The translations under genes and the position numbers were made by a program. Below are positions 57,928 through 64,000 of a stretch of 64,000 bases of DNA, in pieces. Under the pieces are notes generated by a model. The model searched no databases. It saw only the letters and a program-made list of their open reading frames with translations, and had not been told where the DNA came from. Each line of letters starts with the position of its first letter. The stretch's first letter is position 1. This DNA is from Aselliscus stoliczkanus (lineage: Eukaryota; Chordata; Mammalia; Chiroptera; Hipposideridae): assembly GCA_033961575.1 (NCBI GenBank), contig CM066732.1, positions 73,074,687-73,138,686 on the forward strand, in the 5' to 3' direction.

Positions 57928-58495
57928 ACAAAGTGTGATCAAAAGATATGGTGAATGTTTAAATTTAAAAACAAATTATTACAATAAAAGACACATTGCC
58001 ATTAATCTCCTCAAAATACTTCCCTTCGCTTTGAAAACAATTATTCCATCACTCTGGCCATTTTCTTAAGCAGTTCTGGAAGTCCTCTTTCATGAGTGTC
58101 TTTACTTCATTCTTCATCATGACAATGCTCTGTGTCACACATCGCTTCTGCTATAGCAATTTCTGTCAAATAAAAACATTACAGTGTGTCCTCATCCACC
58201 TTATTTACTAAACCTGGCACCATGGAATTTCTGGCTCTTCCCCAAAGTCAAAATTACCATGAAAGGAAAATGTTTTGAATCAATTTAGGACATAGAGACA
58301 GCCATGACATAGCAACTAAAGACACTCAAGAAAGAGGACTTCCAGAACTGCTTCAGAAAGTCACAAGAACAATGAGATAAGTGTGTTCAAATTGAGGGGA
58401 AGTATTTTGACGGAGATGAATGGCAATATGTCTTTTACTGTAATAATTTTTTTAAATTTAAACATTCACTGTTGTATTTGATCACACCTCGTATA
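57928..58495 (+). mobile_element. Fold-back mariner element with inverted transposase ends
   Basis: The ends 'AAAGTGTGATCAAAAGATAT' and 'ATTTGATCACACCTCGTA' are inverted repeats, and the similarity continues for about 180 bp into each side. Both arms carry the transposase C-terminal coding part, in opposite directions. The plus-strand half (from about 58118) decodes to a mariner transposase relic with 'HDNALCH' (second catalytic Asp), 'PHPPYLLNLAPWNFWLFPK' (third catalytic position, 34 residues between, Asp changed to Asn) and 'EGKYFDGDEW'. It contains several in-frame stops, so it is dead. It sits within the old L1M region. Confidence 0.88.
58118..58495 (+). pseudogene. Mariner transposase remnant (DD34D type)
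   Basis: Decoding from the catalytic-Asp block gives 'HDNALCHTSLLL', a stop, 'QFLSNKNITVCPHPPY', the degenerate third-Asp block, 'KVKITMKGKCFESI', a stop, and 'EDFQNCFRKSQEQ' followed by a stop and 'DKCVQIEGKYFDGD'. The family makes a cut-and-paste transposase acting on terminal inverted repeats at TA targets. The N-terminal DNA-binding half and first catalytic Asp are missing, and there are at least four stops. Confidence 0.85.
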
Positions 58496-58691
58496 TACAT
58501 AAGATCACAACCTATTGACATTGGCCATTCTGTAACCATGTTTGGCCAAACCCCAGAACTATTAGCATATATATGTAGACTGCACTTTTTTATATGCTGC
58601 TGAGTTGTTTGCTGATAATTTGTTAAGAATATTTGTATCTATATTAAGAGGGATATTGGTCTGTAGTTTTTATTTCTTATGGTGTCTTTGG

Positions 58692-59488
58692 CCAATAAGC
58701 ACATGAAAAGATGCTTAACACAACTAATCATTAAGGAAATGCAAATTAAAAGTACAGTGAGATACCACCTCACATCTACTAGCATGGCTACTATCAAAAA
58801 AGCCAGAAAACAACAAGTGTTGGTGAAGATATAAAAAAATCAAAACGCTTGTGTACTGTTGGTGGGAATGTAAAATGGTGCAGACTCCATGGAAAACAGT
58901 ATAGCAGTTCCTCAAAAATTAAAAACAGAATTACCATATGACTCAGCAATTCCACTTCTGAATATGTACCCAAGAGATGTGGAAGGAGGGTCTCAAGGAA
59001 ATATTTGTATATTCTTGTCAATAGCAGCACTATTCACAATAGGTGAAACATGGAAGAAGCCAAATGTCTATCGATGGATGAATGTATGAGCAAAATGTGG
59101 TATATGCATACAATGGAATATTTTTCAGTTTTAAAAAGGAAGGAAATTCTGTAATATGTTACAACATGGATTAACCTTGAGAAACATTATGTTAAGTGAA
59201 ATAAGTCTGTCACAAAAAGACAAATACTATATGGTTACATTTATTAGATACTTAGAGTAGTTAACATCATAAAGACAGAAATATGTTGGTTTTCAGTAGT
59301 TGGAGAAAGGGAAGAATGGAAAGTTCAATGAGGAACGAGTTTCAGTTTTATAAAATTAAAAAGGTTATGGGGATGGAAGATGGTGAAGTTTGCACAACAT
59401 GAATATATTTAATACCACTGAACTGAATACTTAAAAATGGTTCAGATAGTAAACATTGTTATTTGTATTTTACCACAATAAAAAAGTA
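58692..59488 (+). repeat. Sense 3' half of the twin-primed old L1M insertion
   Basis: Starts 'GGCCAATAAGCACATGAAAA' and runs through 'GAAATGCAAATTAAAAGTAC', 'TGGTGGGAATGTAAAATGGT', 'TTACCATATGACTCAGCAAT', 'AGCAGCACTATTCACAATAG', 'TACAATGGAATATTTTTCAG', then the 3' UTR ('CTGAACTGAATACTTAAAAA') to 'TTTTACCACAATAAAAAAG'. It is the ORF2 end and 3' UTR of an L1M. Its first base is nearly adjacent, in L1 order, to the left end of the inverted half at 55985. Confidence 0.88.
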
Positions 59489-59714
59489 TAATTAATTGAT
59501 TTATTTTTCTGAATTTTAGTACAAATATATAAAAATTGTTATGTTTGGCACCACATTTGTACTTTATTTCATTAGACTATAGGAGGTATTTGAGTACTTG
59601 AAATGCAGTTTTGACTAAATTCTTTAAAAAGGATTTATTAGTGATATTTTTAAATGCTTAGAATAATTTACTCTAAGTTGTAAAGGAAGTTGCAAAAACT
59701 CCTTTAAAAGTAAT
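59489..59714. other. AT-rich DNA between two L1 insertions
   Basis: No gene or repeat recognised. Confidence 0.45.
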
Positions 59715-61256
59715 TGTTGAGAAGAGATTCAAGATGGCATAGTAGATAAACACTGTGCCTGCTTCCTGCGATGCACACATTAAAATTACAAATTATAGGA
59801 CAATCAACCTGGAGAATCATCTAAAGTCTAGCTGAACAGAAGTTTTAAAACTAAGGATATAAACAAGAAGCCATGTCAAGACTTGTAAGAGGGGTGGAGA
59901 TGCAAAACGGGCCAGCCCCAAACCTCTGTATGGCATTTGAGAACTGAAAGAGATATCTTGGCTGTGGAGGTTCCTCCCAGAGGAGCAATGGACTGCAGCC
60001 ACAAACAAGTTTCCCCTGCCCAGAGTACTGCGGCCAGGAAGAGGAGCCCCCAGAACATCTGGCTGTGAAAATAAGTGGAGATTCCCACCATCTGGGTGGG
60101 ATGGAAAGCTGTGGGAAACCCAGATGTCCTTTTAAAGGGCTCACATAGGCATGCACCCTGGGCTCCAGCAGAGGGACAGTAATTCAGGAGGCTTCAGAGG
60201 CATATGGGAAGCAGACTAAGGTGTGTGGCTTTGATTGAGGACAGTCACCATTTTCCCTACATGGTTTCCTCCCATGCAGCCAGAAGGCGGGCACCATCTT
60301 TCCAGTCTTGAGCTCACCTCCACAGGACAAATCTGAATCTCAGTAGCCTGGTAAGCCCTGTTTGCTCAATCCTACTGACTCACTGGGACCCCACCCTACC
60401 CAACTTGCCCAACACTAGAGGCACTTTCTCCTCCATCAGCCAGCCCCACTGCAATGCACTCTTTCTTGGAAAACTATCAGAGCCCACGGGCCTCATGTGG
60501 ACGGCAACTTTTGCTGAGTAGCTCAAGGCTCAACACTACCACCAAACCAGAGTCTATATTAACATGGTGACCACAACTCTTCCCACTTTAGGGACTACCT
60601 GAGACACTGTCTCACTCAACTTGAGTACCACATGATGCTTTATCAGTGGTTGAACCTTAAAAAAGCCAGCAGGTGGCAGCAGGCCTCGAGGTGTTCTGGC
60701 ATTTTGCCAAGCTACCCCAAACCTGATACTGGTGGCAGACATCCTCAGTTCATAGTGTGGCCTCTTCCACATGCCTCCAGGTTTAGCACTGCAGATAACT
60801 GGTCTGCACCAAAGCCCCTTCCAAGAGGCTCCAGAACCAACGTACTTGGAGGTTGGCTCTGGCGCTGAAGAACACCACCCAATAAGCCCTACAAGTTCAA
60901 ACCTAAAGGGTGGTCTCAACAAGCACCAGAGCTCACTGGGGCAAATCCCACTCAGTGGGATAAGACCCACCCCTTATTGCAACCTATAAGCTGTAGATGT
61001 GGCCAAACCCCACAGCCAATCAGCCTGAGGGTCAGTACCACCTACTGATGTGCCAATAGCAATCAAGACTCTAAGACTATAACAGGAGGGCACACACAAT
61101 CCACACAAGGGACAATTCTTGAGCACCAGAGCAACTGTCCAGAGAAACTGTGCCACTGGGCCCCACAAGGCACCTACTACATAAGGCCACCCAACCAAGA
61201 CTGGGAGACATAGAAGATTTACCTAATACATAGAAACAAACAGCGAGGAAGCCAAA

Positions 61257-62157
61257 ATGAAGAAACAAAGAAATACATCCCAAATGAAAGAACAGGAGAC
61301 AACTCCAGAAAAAGAACTGAACAAAATGGGGACAGGCAATCTACCAGATATGGAGTTTATAATAATGGTTATAAGGATGCTCAATGAACTTAGTGAGAAC
61401 TTCAACAAAGAGATAGCAAGCATAAAAAAGGACATAGAAACAACAAAAAAGAACCAGTCAGAAGTGAAGAATACAGTGACTGAAATGAAGAATGCACTAA
61501 ACAGAATCATCATCAGAATAGATGAAGAAGAGGATTGGATCAACAATTTGGAAAACAAGGCAGCAGAAAACACCCAATCAGAACAGCAAAATGAAAAACA
61601 GAATTCAAAAAAATGAGGAGACTTCTGGGACAACATGAAGCATAACAACATTTGTATCACAGGAGTATCAGAAGGAGAAGAGAGAAAGCAAGGCATTGAG
61701 AACCTATTTGAATAAATAATGACTGAAAACTTTCCTAACCTGGCAAAAAAAAAAAAAAATAGACATACAAGCCCAGGAAGTACAGAGAGTCCCAAACAAG
61801 ATGAACCAAAACAGGCCCACACACAGATACATTATAATTAAAATGGCAAAGATCAAAGACAACCAGAGAATCCTAAAAGCCCCTAAAAGTCGAAAGAGAA
61901 AGGCAACTAGTAACTTACAAGGGAGTCCCCATAAGATTGTCAGCTGATTTCTCAATAGAAACTTTGCAGGCCAGAAGGAACTGGCAGGAAATATTCAACA
62001 TAATGAAAAGTAAGGCCCTACAACCAAGATGACTCTACTCAGCAAAGCTATCATTTAGAATCAAGAACATATAAAGATCTTTCCAGACAAGAAAAAGCTA
62101 AAGGAGTTCATCACCACCAAACCAGTATTACAAAGAATGTTAAAGGGACTTCTTTAA
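61257..62157 (+). pseudogene. ORF1: L1 ORF1, copy C (frameshifted)
   Basis: The ATG at 61257 opens a 119-codon frame 'MKKQRNTSQMKEQETTPEKE' with a Lys/Glu/Asn-rich coiled-coil region ('EVKNTVTEMKNAL', 'NLENKAAENTQSEQQ'). A change at the poly-A run at 61608 brings a TGA at 61614. Beyond it the RRM and C-terminal regions are readable in other frames ('SADFSIETLQARRNWQEIF'). The normal C-terminus 'EFITTKPVLQRMLKGLL' and its TAA (62155-62157) remain. A second A-run expansion near 61747 also disturbs the frame. ORF1p is the trimeric nucleic-acid chaperone of L1 particles. This copy cannot make a complete one. Confidence 0.85.
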
Positions 62158-62192
62158 GATGGAAAAAGTAAAGATCAAAAATATGAACGATA

Positions 62193-62650
62193 GGGCTGGC
62201 CGAGTGGTGCATTGGTTAAGAGCTAGCTTGGGACGCCAGCGGCCCTAATTTGGATCCCACATATGAGGGCCAGTGACACTGCCCTCTACGGCTAAGATGG
62301 TGAACAACAGCTCCACCTGGAGCTGGGCTGCGCTGAGCCCGGCAATGGTATAGGCTGCAGCCCCTGCTGCAGTGGGCTGCCATAGGCCACAGTGAGTGGC
62401 TGGCAGCCAGCGTGAGCAGCTGGCAGCCAGCATGAGCTGCCAATAGCCGCAGTGAGCGACCATCCAGAGGCTGGCAACCGATCTGCCACATCCAGGAAGA
62501 GTGCAATGATGATACCAACATGGGCCAGTAAAGCAACGTCCTCCGCAACTAGACTGAAGAACAAAAAGACAGCAACTTGTCTGTTTCCCTTCCCCTATTC
62601 CCCAACACTGGTCCCCTCCCCCAATTCCCCAATAAAATCTTTAAAAAAAA
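62193..62650 (+). mobile_element. T+-class tRNA-headed SINE in L1 copy C
   Basis: Starts 'GGGCTGGCCGAGTGGTGCAT' with 'TGGTTAAGAG', then 'GAGGGCCAGTGACACTGCCC', a GC-rich middle and 'GACTGAAGAACAAAAAGACA', and ends 'CCCCAATAAAATCTTT'. The B-box region is altered ('AATTTGGATCC'). The target duplication is imperfect (AAAAATATGAACGATA / AAAAATTGAATGATA). Its body is close to the copy at 5395. Confidence 0.92.
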
Positions 62651-62666
62651 AAAATTGAATGATAAA

Positions 62667-63303
62667 ATGGCAATAGCTACATATCTATCAACAATTACTT
62701 TCAATGTAAATGGATTAAATGCTCCACAAAAAAGGCATAGGAGGGCTGAATGGATAAGAAAACAAAAACCTTACATATACTGCTTACAAGAGAATCACTT
62801 CAAATTAAATAACACACAGAGAAGGGAAGTAAAGGGATGGAGAAAGATATTTTATGAAAATAGAAACAAAAACAAACAAACAAACAAACAAAAAAGCTGA
62901 AGTAGCAATACTTATATCAGACAAAATAGACTTTAAAACAAAGGCTATAACAAGAGACAAAGAAAGACCCAGTAATCCCACTTCTGGGTATTTATCAAAA
63001 GAAACCCAAAATGCTACTTCAAGGGGACATGTGCATCCATATGTTCATTGCAGCATTGTTTACAATGGCCAAGATGTGGAGGCAGCCTGGGTGTCCATCA
63101 ATGGAAGGATGGATAAAGACGAGGTGGTACATATATACAGTGGAATATTGCTCAGCCATGGGAGGGAATGGGTTCTTGCCATCTGCAGTGGCATGGGTGG
63201 ACCTAGAGGGTATTTTGCTGAGTGGAGTATGTCAGACAAAGAAAGACAAATGCAATGTGATTTCACTTATATGTGGAATCTAAGAAACAAAACAAACATA
63301 TAA
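62667..63303 (+). pseudogene. ORF2: L1 ORF2 remnant, copy C: endonuclease start fused to ORF2 C-terminus
   Basis: The ATG at 62667 starts 'MAIATYLSTITFNVNGLNAP' with the catalytic-Asn motif, followed by 'CLQENHF' (catalytic-Glu region) and 'EVKGWRKIFYENR'. An AAAC repeat at 62866-62893 shifts the frame. The endonuclease frame then resumes with 'EVAILISDKIDFKTKAITRD' and crosses the junction at 62966-62968. It stays open to 63303 in a frame that is not the normal ORF2 C-terminal one ('HPYVHCSIVYNGQDVE'). The normal C-terminal frame is also open over 63011-63283 ('MFIAALFTMAKMWRQPGC' to 'VISLICGI', stop 63281). Reverse transcriptase is absent. Confidence 0.85.
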
Positions 63304-64000
63304 AACAGAAACAAACTCATAGACATGGGGAACATATTGATGGTTGCCAGATGGGAGGAAGCTTGGGGGTGAATGAAAAAGGGGAAGAGATTAAGAAGTA
63401 CAACTTTGTTGTTACACAATAGTCATGGGGATGTAGGGTATAGCATAAGGAATATAATCAATAATATTGTAATAACTATGTATGGTGTCATATGGGTACT
63501 AGATTTATCAGGTGATTGATGGGAGGGGGTTAGGGGACAGGGTGAAGAAGGTGAAGGGATTAAGAAGTACAAACTGTTAATTACAAAATATTCATGGGGA
63601 TATAAACTAAAGCACAGGGAATGTAGTCAATAATATGGTAATAACCATGTATAGTTCCAGGTAGGTACTAGACTAGTCAGGGGGTCATTTCTTAAATTAT
63701 ACAAATGTCTAACCACTATGTTATACACCTGAAATTAATATAAAATAATATTGAATGTCAATTGTAATTGAAAATTTTAAAAAGGAGGGAAAAGGTGAAG
63801 GAGCATAAGAGGTCCAAATTTCTAGGTATAAAACACGTAAGTCATGGGGATTTAATGTATAACATAGAGAATGTAGTCAATAATATTTTGATAGTGTGGT
63901 ACGGTGTCAGGTAGTTACTGGACTTATCACAGTGACACTTCTTTAGGTATATAAATGTTGAACAACTATGGTGTACACCAGAACCATATAATGTTGTATG
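63304..64000 (+). repeat. L1 copy C 3' UTR with three tandem diverged units (cut by window end)
   Basis: Units at about 63390-63515, 63550-63685 and 63795-63925 each carry 'TCATGGGGAT...' and 'GTCAATAATAT'-like blocks. The second ends 'CCTGAAATTAATATAAAATA' and 'GTCAATTGTAATTGAAAA', and the third has begun its own end 'CCATATAATGTTGTATG' when the window stops. Confidence 0.75.

Larger units (their letters stand above)
55985..58690 (-). repeat. Inverted upstream half of a twin-primed old L1M insertion (interrupted twice)
   Basis: The plus strand runs antisense through L1 ORF2 in order: 'ACAAGTCCTTTATCTGATCT', 'GATCTATATGCCTATCTTTA', 'AAGTCCTCCAATTCTGCTC', 'TTGTATCCTGCAACTTTTCT', 'GGGTGTTGGATTTTGCCAAA', 'GGAATAAATCGCACTTAGTC' and 'GAGGGATATTGGTCTGTAG'. 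At 58690 it abuts sense L1 sequence. An LTR-like block (57046-57553) and a mariner (57928-58495) interrupt it. The flanking stretches 57866-57927 and 58496-58590 are unassigned. Confidence 0.8.
59715..64000 (+). mobile_element. L1 copy C: internally deleted, non-autonomous LINE-1 (runs off the window)
   Basis: Starts near 'GATTCAAGATGGCATAGTAG'. It has a 5' region to 61256, ORF1 (61257-62157), a SINE in the ORF1-ORF2 gap (62193-62650), the ORF2 start at 62667, the shared deletion junction at 62966-62968 and three 3' UTR units. It is cut by the window end some 40 bases before the expected 3' terminus. It is closest to copy A throughout. Its coding parts are the best preserved of the three (119 and 149 codon open frames), so it may be the youngest. 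Confidence 0.9.

Noticed and set aside
61223..61822. 199-codon minus-strand open frame
   Set aside because: It is the antisense of the A-rich L1 ORF1 in copy C. Similar antisense frames occur in copies A (3561-3845) and B (35977-36324, 36420-36740). Stop-poor antisense of ORF1 explains them.

Overview
This window looks like non-coding mammalian nuclear DNA, most likely from a bat of the horseshoe/leaf-nosed group (Rhinolophoidea). It is AT-rich, with abundant L1 (LINE-1) sequence, ancient MIR, L2 and MER5-type relics, (CA)n-type microsatellites and no gene-dense strand. The bat assignment rests on young tRNA-headed SINEs beginning 'GGCCGGCC(G/A)AGTGG' or 'GGTGGCTCAGTTGGTTAGAG'. One is a multi-tRNA-unit copy of the kind known as Rhin-1 in rhinolophoid bats. 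I found no protein-coding exon, tRNA, rRNA or snRNA gene that I can support. Every open reading frame of notable length is retroelement-derived, an antisense shadow of a retroelement, or a chance frame.

Layout. 1-6735: an old L1M relic with a MIR, interrupted by L1 copy A (1873-6354), which itself carries a 79-bp palindromic MITE and a SINE. 6736-12600: SINEs, MIRs, a possible LTR and unrecognised DNA. 12690-19032: a large inverted duplication of about 860 bp per arm around a 3.9-kb spacer. The left arm holds two extra SINEs, and the right arm preserves both empty sites. 19036-34400: mostly old L1M/L1ME, L2, MIR and LTR relics, with two short younger L1 3' ends. 34690-38155: L1 copy B. 38156-55980: unrecognised DNA with SINEs, hAT relics, MIRs, an LTR that splits a MIR, and microsatellites. 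55985-59488: a 5'-inverted (twin-primed) old L1 holding an LTR-like block and a fold-back mariner. 59715-64000: L1 copy C, running off the window.

The main discovery candidate is the set formed by L1 copies A, B and C. They are non-allelic and each has a 5' region, an ORF1, the first ~95 codons of ORF2 and then directly the last ~105 codons of ORF2. All three share the same junction: reverse transcriptase and most of the endonuclease are missing with identical breakpoints. This implies a deleted L1 lineage that kept retrotransposing with enzyme supplied in trans, analogous to but distinct from HAL1. The junction puts the ORF2 C-terminal coding sequence out of frame, and the shifted frame remains open across the junction in copies B and C.

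Other noteworthy structures are a T+-class SINE family (AATAAA followed by TCTT in the tail, four copies), a dimeric SINE with one target-site duplication and a matching empty site, and a mariner whose two halves both carry the transposase C-terminus in inverted orientation. All calls were made by eye; family names for ancient repeats are approximate.
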